Positions 13,385 through 24,251 of a DNA stretch of 64,000 nt are shown here, in pieces; position 1 is the stretch's first letter; every line of letters starts with the position of its first letter. Origin of the DNA: Drosophila persimilis (taxonomy: Eukaryota > Arthropoda > Insecta > Diptera > Drosophilidae); assembly GCF_003286085.1 (NCBI RefSeq), contig NW_020825312.1:5828001-5892000 (forward strand), read 5' to 3'. A program made the translations under genes and the position numbers. The notes beneath the pieces were generated by a model, which worked only from the letters and a program-made list of their open reading frames with translations, was not told the origin of the DNA and ran no database searches.

Positions 13385-14132
13385 CGTTCACATTCCCATT
13401 CCCGGGAGTTATTTTGATTAAGTAGCTCGAGCAAATCAATATATCAACGCGGTTGCACGCGACTCAGCAACACGAGAACCGCAGCAGCAGTCGCAGTCGC
13501 AGTCGCAGCAGCAGTCGCAGTCGCAGTTCGCGTTCCAGTTTCAGTCCCCAAAACCCCATCTACAGACATACATACATACATCCTCAACGAAATCCATGGC
13601 CCGAGACCCAGAGACAATGACAAACGCAGGGGCAACGTTTACGCACTGCCTCCTCGGAATATGTGGAAGTGGAAGTGGATGCATACTCGTACGAGTCGTG
13701 TATGTGGGTACATACTCGCATAAATGTATCTGTATCTTTGTTTGATTTATTACCGAGTGGAGCGAACATAACCGCGCACTTTAATATGAATCATTTGACA
13801 TATTTCGGATGTTCCTTTTGTTCTTAAGCGTCTCACATATTTTTGTGATTTATCGCATACAAATTTTCTCCTGCCCTGCCCTCTGCCCGGCCCTGCCTTT
13901 CGTTCACTTCCTGCTTCATTAAGAGGCAACCACAGCAACGGGGGGGCCAGAGGAAAAGAGAGGAAAGCGGAGGCGACAAAAATTAATAAGAAAATTTATT
14001 GCATGTCTGCTATCAGAGGGTGACTCTTTTTCCCGGGGTCACTGACTGCCATTCAAACGAAGGAGCCAAAAAGTGGCATCTTTAAGGGGCCAAACCGCTT
14101 GGCAGGTTGGCAGGTGATTGCTAGTCTACTTA

Positions 14133-14142
14133 TTTATTTATT
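14133..14142 (-). terminator. Candidate polyadenylation signals for the Tom20-like gene
   Basis: TTTATT at 14133-14138 and 14137-14142 on the + strand reads AATAAA on the minus strand, about 210 bases downstream of the stop codon of the Tom20-like gene. This is a reasonable 3' UTR length for a compact fly gene. The tract is AT-rich, so the match could be chance. Confidence 0.4.
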
Positions 14143-14352
14143 TTTATATATTTTCTGATAATTTTGAATATAACTATGCGAAGATTTGTTGAGTCTCGGT
14201 TCAGCTCCGCACGGCTCCGTTCCGTACGGGCCAGAGGGCAGATGAGGGAGGGTAAAGTGCATGAAACTGCAGTCTGCAAGTGCATGCAGGAGTGGAGCTT
14301 CACACGCCTTGTCCTCCGCACCACTGCCACAGAGGACTCCGGGAATGGGGCT

Positions 14353-15006
14353 CTAGGGCTGTGGCTGTTGGGTCGCCGTAGCTGCTGATGGCGCTGGCGC
14401 TGACGCTGCCGCTGCCGCTGCCGCTACGGCAGCTGCGAGCTGGGAGGCGCCACTGGTGGCGGCGCTGGTGGTGGTGGCGCTGGTGCTGCTGGCCCTGGCA
14501 GAGTCCTCGCTGGGCTGCTCGCTGGTCGTCTCGCTGGAAGCCTCGCTGCTGCTGCCGCGCCGGTTCATCTCGGCCAGCCGCATCATGAGCGGACGGAACA
14601 GCTGCTCCGGGAGATTGGCCTCGAGCATCTCCAGGAGGGAGCCCGGGTGGGCGCACAGCATGATGGCGTTGGACAGGTGGGTGAGGCCCTGGTCCACGTG
14701 ACCCTCTTTGATGAGGCGCTCGCCCCTCTGCACCTCGCTCACGAAATGCATCTGCATCTCCATCTCCAGCTGGTCGTCGTCCGCGTTGCCGCGCGCCGCC
14801 CCGGCCAGTCCTGGGCGGCCCCGGCTGATCCCCAGCCCAGCTAGCTGCTCCTTCGCGGCATTCGCCTCCCGCTCGCGCCGCTCGTGGACCCTCTTCTTGT
14901 AGTCCGGCGCCGAGGTGCGCTTCCGGTCGAAGTAGACGCAGTAGCCAATGAATAGGGCCCCGGCCGTGCCCAGTGCCAACAGTTTAACCGATCCGGACGA
15001 CAGCAT
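14353..15006 (-). CDS. Tom20-like mitochondrial import receptor subunit, nested intronless paralogue
   Basis: Encodes 217 residues and is probably a receptor of the outer-membrane TOM complex that recognises mitochondrial presequences. Residues about 6-26 form one N-terminal membrane anchor, followed by the family hallmark GYCVYFDRKR (21-30) and a basic stretch YKKRVHERRERE (37-48). Residues 87-150 match the Tom20 TPR-like receptor fold: FVSEVQRGERLI, then LTHLSNAIMLCAHPGSLLEMLE and LPEQLFRPLMMRL. The tail from 151 is Ser/Thr/Glu-rich and then Ala/Pro-rich, longer than in typical animal Tom20 (about 145-170 residues). An in-frame upstream ATG at 15147 would add 47 residues unlike Tom20, so I chose the ATG at 15006 next to the anchor. 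There is no intron. D. melanogaster has Tom20 and the paralogue tomboy20, both autosomal as I recall. This copy lies antisense in the putative Ten-a intron, which suggests retroposition or duplication. The frame is intact with no key-residue loss visible. Confidence 0.85.
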   Translation of the reverse strand: MLSSGSVKLLALGTAGALFIGYCVYFDRKRTSAPDYKKRVHERREREANAAKEQLAGLGISRGRPGLAGAARGNADDDQLEMEMQMHFVSEVQRGERLIKEGHVDQGLTHLSNAIMLCAHPGSLLEMLEANLPEQLFRPLMMRLAEMNRRGSSSEASSETTSEQPSEDSARASSTSATTTSAATSGASQLAAAVAAAAAAASAPAPSAATATQQPQP

Positions 15007-16304
15007 TTCACTCGACAAATTTACCGAAGTTTCGAAAAATAAATTTGTAAAACACGAACTCGACCCGAAGTAAAATTTAGGATTGAAAAAAATATATGGA
15101 AAGGATAGGAACACGCAAAAACCTGATCTGAACTCTGTTGTGTTCAATGTGGGACTGTGCTGCTCGACGAATTGTATGTGTATGACCCAGACAACCCAAT
15201 AGACCTTTCAAATCCCAAAAACTCAAGGCCGAGTCGATGGCTTCGTGTCAGCACTTTTGTGAATGTTTTGCGAGAGAGTGGGCTATGCTCTTAAATACAT
15301 CTGGGATCTCCTAGAAAAGAAATCGAGTATCAGACGAGAGAATTGTCACCTTCTGGCCTCCACTTTCGGATGTGGCATAGCACAGGGCGGTGATTGCAGG
15401 ATTGCTGGATTGCTAGATTGCTGGATTGGTGGGCTGGACTCCGACTCCGATTACTACAGCCACTTTGGCACTTGATTCATTCACTTGACACTCACTCAAT
15501 TTCTTGCTGATAAACAAATTGAATGCCAGCGTTCCAGGAAACTCCCACCCGCCATGCCTCGAAGGAGCAGAAGCAGGAGGAGGAGCAGGAGGAGACGCTG
15601 GAGAGAACTTGAAAGGGAATAAATAACGAAAAGCGCATTGATTTATTTTAGCCCCAGCTTGTTGTTAACATTTTAACGATTTTGTCCTTGCGTTTTAGCT
15701 CTCGTTTTTGGGCTCCATCTTTCCTTCTTACCTTCTTGCTTTCATCCCTACCTGGCGACGCTCCGTTCGTTCTTCTTTCCTTTCCTTTTGGGCCGGGTCG
15801 GGACGGGCTGTTTGTTGTCTCCGTTGTCTCTCTGTCGCTTAGCCAAATTGCTGAACATTAGTCACCGATTGACAAGGCACAAAGTCGGAATAGGAGCCGA
15901 AACGAGTCTCAATCGATTCACACCCCACGTCCCACCTCCCTGATGCCCGGCTCTACTGCTTACCTGTGCGCTTTTATCCCATGATTTACCATAAATACAA
16001 ATCAACTAATTTCAAACTTCGTCGATACTCTCGATATTTGAATGAAAACACAGAAAAATGTTGGGCAGAATAGCAGCAACAGAAGCCGAACAGAAGGCGG
16101 GCTCGGAGCAGACGTGAGATATAGGGCTACTGTCGTTCTCCTGCTCTCAGACATTTGTCATTGTCGTTGTCGCCTGGCCGCCAGGTCGCCAGGTTGCCAG
16201 TCGGCACTTTGGCTAATGAAATGCCCCGAATCGGAGGCTAACGTGGGGTCATAGGCCATAAAAAGCATTAAGGGCTACCTGACTTGCCTCACATCAGCAT
16301 CAGC

Positions 16305-16358
16305 CTCCGAATCTGAATCTGAATCAGACTCCGACTCCGACTCCGACTCCGACTGGGA
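16305..16358. repeat. GAATCT/GACTCC hexamer array
   Basis: Tandem hexamers of the form CTGAAT grading into ACTCCG. On the minus strand this reads as alternating Ser-Glu then Ser-Asp, giving an open frame that I regard as repeat-derived. Confidence 0.8.
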
Positions 16359-19300
16359 CTCTCTGGTGACCCAGAACGCGTTCAGATTAGCGAAAACGTG
16401 GTGCATTTGTGGATGTGGAATGTGGACTGGGAATGGGATTGGGACTGGGACTGGGACTGTGAATGATGTGCAGTCGGATGAATCAGCGGCTCCAGGCTCC
16501 ACCTGAATGGTGACTCAGGTGAATGTTTAAAGGAGAAATGCCACTTGGGTGGAATGGGGGAATGTTCTTCGGGTTAATAATTGATAAGACGCCACTTTGA
16601 TTTCAATTAATGGTAAGAATGGTTAGAGGATACCTCCTGGGATGCTGGGGAAGGGGAAGCTGGCAACTCTGTGACTTCTGTGGCCTGACAACTCTATTTG
16701 AAAGTCCTCCGTTCATTGGATGCTTGAAGGAAAACATTTGTGGCATATGTGGCGGCGATTCGGAGGAAGAGCATATGCTATTTCGTAGCTGGTGACAACC
16801 CTGGCGGCATCAAAGCTCTGACAACCCTCTTCGGCCTTAGATTAGGTTTCTCTTTGCCGACCGGCTCCTCTCTCCTCTCCTTTGTGGCGAATAGTGGGGC
16901 TGGGCTGGCAGCTGCTTTTGTTCGACTGTCGGGCATCGCAACCAGCAGTCTCCCCATACCCCACTCGCTACGGCCACCCACCCACTGAATAAGCATTTGC
17001 CGCCCAAATTTGAATAGTTCGCCATTGGCGATGGCCATGGAATGAGTGTGCGACACTTGGCGATTGCCTGTTTGCATTCTACAATGGCCAAAACAAGCAG
17101 AGCTCTGCCGCCCCACCGCCACCCCCGGCCCCAACCTCCACCCGTACTCCTGCCCGCATCCTTGGTAGAGGGAGGGGTTGTTGCTCCATTTGGGGGATGG
17201 TATGGGATGGGATGGGGCTTCGGTTGGGAAAATGTCTGACGAAAAATTTCAAACACGTTTCAATAAAATTCAATTTGTAGCACATTTCAACGCTTTCCGG
17301 CAGCGGCACACAGACACACATAGGGGGAGTCCTGCCTCCCACCCCACTCCACCCCACTCACATATGCATGAATTTCCTTTTGCACTTTTGGATACACAAC
17401 CCCCCACCCCCACCCCAACCCCAAACAGGCCCACCGTTTCCATCTCCATCTCTCGATTCCTTCCTCCCGAAAACCATTTTGGCACTTTGCTTTTGAGCTA
17501 TGCAAAATGAACGACAACATGGGAGGGAGTTGTATCTCTCGCCACTGCCACTGCCACCCCCACCCCCATCCTCCATCACCCATCCCGCAGTCGTGTGGCA
17601 ACCACTGTACCCCGTAAATTTCGCGATATTTTCGATTTTTCGTTCACATTGCCTCCTGTTACGCCTCTGCCGCTGCCTCTCTCTCTCTCTGGCTCAAGGA
17701 TATTTTTCATATATGTCGCACGCACGCACGCTCCCGTGCCCCACCTGCCCCACCAGCCATCCTCCCCTGCTGCCCTGCTACCCTGCTACCCTGCTCCCCT
17801 CTAGGCATCCGTTTCAAGGGAGAGCCCTGCTTTCTCTGTCTCTGTCCCTCCTCCCCTCTGTCGCTGCCTACAAAATGCAAATGCAAACAGCATACGAATT
17901 AGTAAAACGGAAACAGGCGTTTGTGTTTTGTAATATTTGCCCCAAAACAACTCACACACACGCACACACACACAGAACCACTGACAAACGGATATGTACA
18001 CTCATATGGGCACACACCCATCCACCCACTCGCCCATTCACACACCTCTCCGCCCCTCTCCAGATTCCCACCATTTCACAGGAAGTAAAATTTCGTGTTG
18101 TGGCAAAAGAGCTAGAAAAAAGGAAATAAAAAAACGTGGAAGGAAGTAGAACAGAATGGAAATGGAACAGCATTTTGTTTGGTTATGTTATGGCCGCGCA
18201 GTAATGTGCCACCTTCTCTCCTTTTCACCTCAACTCACCTCAGCAGAAGAGCTTCTCCCCCGCCGCCACATCTTCATATTTTTACAGAGTATTTTCTAAG
18301 ATAAAAATGATCTGTTACTTGCGTGGATTTCTTCCAATATTCAGAGGAATATTACACAAGAATCCAGCAAATACAAAATATAAGAGTTCATATTTTCCAT
18401 TCGTTCCATCCATAACGTTTTCTTGTCTTAAGATCTGTTAATGGCATCTTTTTTATGGGTCTCTGTTTGGAGATTCAGATGGATAACCAGATATTACCCT
18501 ATCAATCTGCCTTCGATTATGGGACACGATATTCGACGAGTGTAGCATCTATTCTCTTGGCCGTCTCTCGGGCTCTTGTTGGCTTTGACTTTGGCTCGGC
18601 CTGGGATTCATTTTGTGATATTTTTATGCTTAAATTACCCAACAGGCACGTTCTGTTTCGGTGCGGCTCTAGCTCTTCTTTTGCATCACTTCTATTAGAT
18701 TCCCAGCGATGCGTAAGGTTTAATAAGCAGCGCGTGATATTCATTACCCACAAAGGCACAACAAATACATATATGTACATACTCGTATGTATAACGGCGA
18801 TGAGGAGAGGCAAATGTATTACGCGCGTGGCTCGTGTGGATTCTGCAATAATGCGAAATGAATACACAGAGGCCCAAGGAAGAGAGCCCATCCCACATCC
18901 ACCATCCATCAGAGGCGGTGGCCATCCCCATTCCCCGTGCCGAATGGCACCATAGCTCCTTTCTAGCGGAAAATAAATAAAGTACGACGAGAGTACAAGC
19001 GGGAAAATCAAGTGAAATCAATTTAATACACTTTTCATCTGCCTCCGCGGTGGGAGATGGTGGGCGGCGGCCATGGGCCGGGGCAGGGGCAGCGGCAGGG
19101 GCAGGGGCATGGCAACCCAATGGAAAAAGAAAGAAAATGAAAGGAACCCCTGATTCATCTCTGATTCACCATCTCGCATCCAATGTGTGGCTTCTTTACG
19201 TGGCCTAATTTATTACATTTTAATGACTTTTTCATACACACGCCGCACGCCCCCCACACCCCTCCCCCCACCCAGCACCCACCACACGCCACTCGAGGAA

Positions 19301-21898
19301 AAGTCGCATAAATCGCATCTTGATATCGCCATTGATATGCACGGTAGGCACACACGGGGGCTCCGCACATAATTAGGAGGTGCCATTGCCAGGACAACGG
19401 CACTCCTCCGAAGACAAATTTGATTGGGATACGGGATACGGATACGCGCCTCGAAAGATACGTAGCTGGCTACGGAAATTCAATCAAATATCCGCTCTCT
19501 ATGCAACATTATTGTCTTGAGCTGCCTCTCTTGTTGTTCTCCAAATCCTGCGCCAGGGTTTCCGTCTGCGGTTTCCACAGAGTTTCCTCCTGGCTTCCGA
19601 CATTCCTCAGACACGATCGCGCGGATGGCAACCGAAAGCGTATGATGTAAGTTTTTGCAGCATCATCTTAGTCATCGTGGTTGTTGCATGCAACAACATC
19701 CGCCAACCGCCATCCGCCATCCAACAGCAACAACAACAACCATCCCCAGTGCTAATCGCTTCGACAATTTGCATTTTCGGCAATCAAATAATGTTTGCCG
19801 CCGTCTGCAGTTGGCGTCAATGCAAGCGAAACCAGCCGCAATACAATGTGCCCCGTGTTCCATGCTCCACGCTGCACGCTGCATGACTGGGAGACACAGT
19901 GGCAGAGTGGGAGATGGGGAGAGCGGGAGAGCGGGAGGTGGGAGACGTTGACAGGCTAATTACACATGCCACTCATGCAACAGCAGCGGCAGGCGGCGTC
20001 TATGGCGATGGCGATGGCTATATCTATATCTATGGCCATGGCGATGGGGATGTTGATTATGCCACTGGTTGGCCGCAGCTTGCTGTTTGTCATGTGTCAC
20101 GGAGTGTCGATGGCAGACATAACGCCCCACGCGGCAGCCACGTCATAAATATCAAAGGCTTATGACGATCGGAAGAGTGGATTTTGGATTTTGGACTGTG
20201 GATTGTGGACTGTCCAGCGCCCCATTGATGGATTGTTCATTCTTTGGACGTAACCTGCAATTATCGCCAGGGCTGGGCTCGGGTTCGGGCTCGGACTCGG
20301 GCTCTGCCCCGTAATTACGTGTATGGGCCACGATCCGGGCAACTGTTGAACCCTCATCATAGGAGTATCGCCAGCTGGCCAGCTGGCGGCTCGAACTTCA
20401 ACCGGAACCCTTCCTCCCCGTCCAATCTGAGCGAGCTGTGGCACATAAAAGTATCAAAAACAGAGACCCTAATCTCATTATGCCACTTCAAACGGATGCC
20501 AGTCATTCAATCAGTCACTCACTCACTCATTGCAGCATTTCATCAAGTGGATTGAGAACTCAAAGCCAGAGAGACATGGCTTCAAAGGGAATTCAAAACA
20601 GTTTGGGTCCTTAGCTTGGACATTCTCGATTGGTATTGTAAAGAGTGATATCTTTTCCAACTTTCAGTTTTTGTATCCCTCAGATGCGCCATAAAAACGA
20701 ACGCAATTCGAAGCAGATACTGACTTCAGAGTACCAGAGTACACCCAAAAAAGGGTGCCAATATTCCCACAGCTAACACCCGTATTATGGGCATGCAATA
20801 TTCCATCTTCACGTAGATTTCTGCCCGGAAAGATGACTTTTGTTGGAGAATATTTTCATTCAAAATTCCATTCACAGATGCGTGCAGATTGTGCCTCTGA
20901 AGTTTTGAACAAATTTTGCTGGAATTCCCTTCTCTGATTGCATCCTCATCGATCTGCTATCTGCTGTCTGGCATCTGGTATCGCCTCGCCGCACTTTTCA
21001 TGCACCGAGTAGCAAGTGGCAAATAGCAAGTGGCAAGTGGCAAGTGGCAAGTGGGTTTGCCTCTCTTCCTCGGGGCAACACCTCAACAAAATGCTTAACC
21101 CTATTAGGCTCCGCCCACTTGGTGGCTGGTTGTCTGTTTTAATTGCTGGAAATCCTTGGCTTTTCTTCATTTTCGGTTCTCCGCAATTTGCATGCGTCGA
21201 TGTGTCGATGGAGAGAGGTGGGGTGTGAGGGCGAGGGCGAGGGAGGTCTGCCAAGAAGTTGCCCCAGCACTTTGAGTGCGGTTTCCTCCTCCGTTCCTGC
21301 GTCTCCCCCCGCTTGTGCCCTCTCTCCCTCTCTACTGCAGTATGTAGTTCTGTTCGGATTGGGACTCGAGTTTGGGACTGGCACTGGGACTCGTCTCTTG
21401 GCCAGGATAAACATGTTAATTTTGAAAAATGCAAAATTTCTATAATCCGATTTAATGTTTTATTCATTCTGGCTGAAAAGAAGAGGAGCATCGCACATCG
21501 TACATCCACACAGACGGAGACGGGCACGGAGGTGGAGAGCAATTAGAATTTTAAATTCCATTCCTGCCTAGACATCGAATAACGGACTACCACACGACGG
21601 GGGACACTCAGATTGGGGGCTCACTGTGGAGTACTGTGGAAAGCCCATGGATACATCCATGAAAGACTGTGTGTGTGTGTGTGTACATCTCTCACTGTCA
21701 ATATACGACACACATACATATATTTTTATCGACATCGACGCACATTAACCTACTTCGGGGCGCCGTTTACTTCGGCTTTTCCTTGGGCCCCCTGCCACTG
21801 CTCCCATCTTCCTCTATCTGGCACATCTTTTGCTAATGTTACACTCTCCTCTCGTCCTTGTTAGATATTCAAATTTGTCCGAGGGGAGGGCATGGGAC

Positions 21899-21933
21899 GG
21901 GCTGGGGCTGGGGCTGGGGCTGGGGCTGGGGCT
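21899..21933. repeat. GGGGCT hexamer repeat
   Basis: Five or more tandem copies of GGGGCT in non-coding DNA. Confidence 0.85.
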
Positions 21934-23986
21934 TAGGGCGAGAGGAGGTCAACATCTGATTATGCGTTGACACCAATTTCGATTTCACGAAAAAAGATTC
22001 CCAGATTTCCCTTTAAGCCCGGAAGCAGGGCGGGCTCCCTTTGGCGTAGAGTGTGCTTTTTCGGAAAGTTACTGCATGAAACTGTCCAGTCTTCCATCGC
22101 ATAGGGTCCAGGTCCGTAGAGTGGTTCCAGAGTTCCACCACAAATACGAATTGTTGTGCCCCTTGTTTCGGCACGAGACCCATTCAACACCTCTGACGGC
22201 TTGTCAAACATTATTTGAATGTCCTGCTGTTCTCTGTTGTCCCCTCATTATGCCGATGAAAACAGGGTTGGGTTTCTTTGGATATGTTTTTCGGCGGGTT
22301 TCCCTTTGGGTTCGGGGCCTGCGACTGCGACTGGGACCGGGACTGGGACCGGGACTGGGACTGGCGTTTCCTCGGTTTTATTTACTTTTAATTTACTTTT
22401 AATTATAAATTCATGCTTTCCTTGGCTGGGATTAAGCTTTAAATGCAAAACGGTAAACAGGGGACTCCCTCCCGTGCTCCTCTCCCACTGGCTGGCTGGC
22501 TGCCTGCCGCTTGGTGTTTGCTTTGGCTTTTCCCCAAATAAGAAATGGAAAAGCGTTCGGGAAATTGTTTGGGGATGGGTCATAAAATTTCTACGAGTAT
22601 TTGGGCCACACGATTTATGCTACGGATTCGGTTTCGGATTCGGGTTCGGAATATTTATACAGGCGCTCTCATCATTCGGTCGAGTGGGTGGTCCGATGTG
22701 GTTCCGGGCTGGAGATCCTCTCGGAATTAATTTCAAGTTTCACTTTCAGCGGGCTCTGCCTTCCGTTTTTTGTAGCTTCTGTTTATTTATAGCGCTTTAT
22801 TTGTGCCCCGCCCCAACTAATTTGGATGATGGGCTCTGGGCCCTGGGCCCTAGCTTTGGCCCCAGCATCGAACCACATCTGGCCACCGGTCCATTAGTTG
22901 GAAAAACTGTACCAATTTTCAGATTATTGCGTCTCCCGACCTGATATAACATTGCAGGCCATTTAAAATATGTCAAAAATGTCGTTCTTCTAGATTGGAC
23001 TATGAAATTAGGAGAACTAAGACTGTGAGATTGCACAGCCCTTCCATTACTGAAGGTAGATCCATCTTTAGATGATTCCACAGAGTCCTCTCAAATTTTG
23101 ATCGGAAGGATATGGATATGAATGCAGAAGCCTGGCTGTCGACCTTCTATGAGTCTTTAATGGTAGCTAAAGTGGTTTTCCGCACTTCTTTTTCTTGTTT
23201 TCCTCGAATCCACCATCCACTCTCTCGCTCCCCCTTGCGGTTCGGCGCCTCCTCCACCTCTTTGGGCCTTGTTTTCGGGGCTTGGTTTCTGGGCCTTTGG
23301 CTGCCTTTTGGTTTTTCCATCTATCATCATCCCCATTTATACGCGCAAATATTTGCGCTTTACGTCGGATTTTTTTTTGCCTGCTCTTCTTGCTCTTTGT
23401 TTTGCCATTTTCTCCCTATCTCACTGTCTCTTTCTATCCCTATCGCTATCGCTATCGGCAGCCAGCCTGCCGTCTCCTTTGCTCTCCCCCTCTGTTGCCC
23501 TTTGTATGGATTTCCATTCAATGCGACTGCCGCGCAACGAGCCGAAATGAAAATGTTTAAATGAAAGATTGATTGGATTTTGATGAATTTCGGCCACACT
23601 CACTCACACACACACACACATACACACGTTGACTTATGCTGATGTGTGTGTGCGTGCGTGTGCGGGTGTGTGTGTATTTTTTGTGATCCCCCTTGAGCCC
23701 GTTTTGTTGCACGTTGATACACGCGCCCCGCCACACCAAAAACAAAAAAAATTACACACAAAAATTACATTCAGATTAAAGTAAAGTAAATCAAAGCCAA
23801 ACCCAAACTCAAACGGAAAAAGGGAGTCGATGGCAGACGAAGCCGTAGATACACTTTCAGATACATCGTATCTATGGCGTGTATATTCCAAAAAATATAC
23901 AGGGCAGGCTCAAAGGCAAGGATCTACGCAAATTGTCGGGCAGATGTCTTCAAGTAGAGACCAGACCTCGACTGCTGACGCCAAAA

Positions 23987-24010
23987 ACCCTCTGCAAAGG
24001 GTATACAAAA
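23987..24010. repeat. Second copy of the CCCTCTGCA...GGGTATACAAAA palindrome
   Basis: ACCCTCTGCAAAGGGTATAC followed by AAAA closely matches the element at 326-350, including loop and right flank. This points to a dispersed repeat rather than a chance palindrome. Confidence 0.4.
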
Positions 24011-24221
24011 AATGGTGGAGCAAAAAAGGTGACGCGACCGAAAAGGGAAGGATCAACATCGGTTAATACGTCACTGATGCACGCTCCCTGGAGCCAAATT
24101 CACATTCTGATTCAGAGCATTGTGTATGGCGTATGCAAAAACGGGGCGAAACGAACCCCGACAATGACATCGACGTCGACAGGGACATGGAGCGGGAGAG
24201 GGACATCGCAGGGACAGGTAC

Positions 24222-24251
24222 AGGGACGGGGACGGGGACGGGGACGGGGAC
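24222..24251. repeat. GGGGAC hexamer repeat
   Basis: Five tandem copies of GGGGAC, one of several related G-rich hexamer arrays in this window. Confidence 0.85.

Larger units (their letters stand above)
2874..14130. other. Non-coding stretch, microsatellite-rich
   Basis: No gene is supported in these 11 kb. Frames of 60-190 codons are present on both strands but are made of repeats (Ser/Gln/Ala runs near 4700-4900, CA/GT tracts, poly-C at 8712, hexamers at 11740-11800) and lack paired splice signals or recognisable domains. Several tandem repeats are listed separately. Most likely intron of the large + strand Ten-a gene, or sequence 5' of it. Confidence 0.5.
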
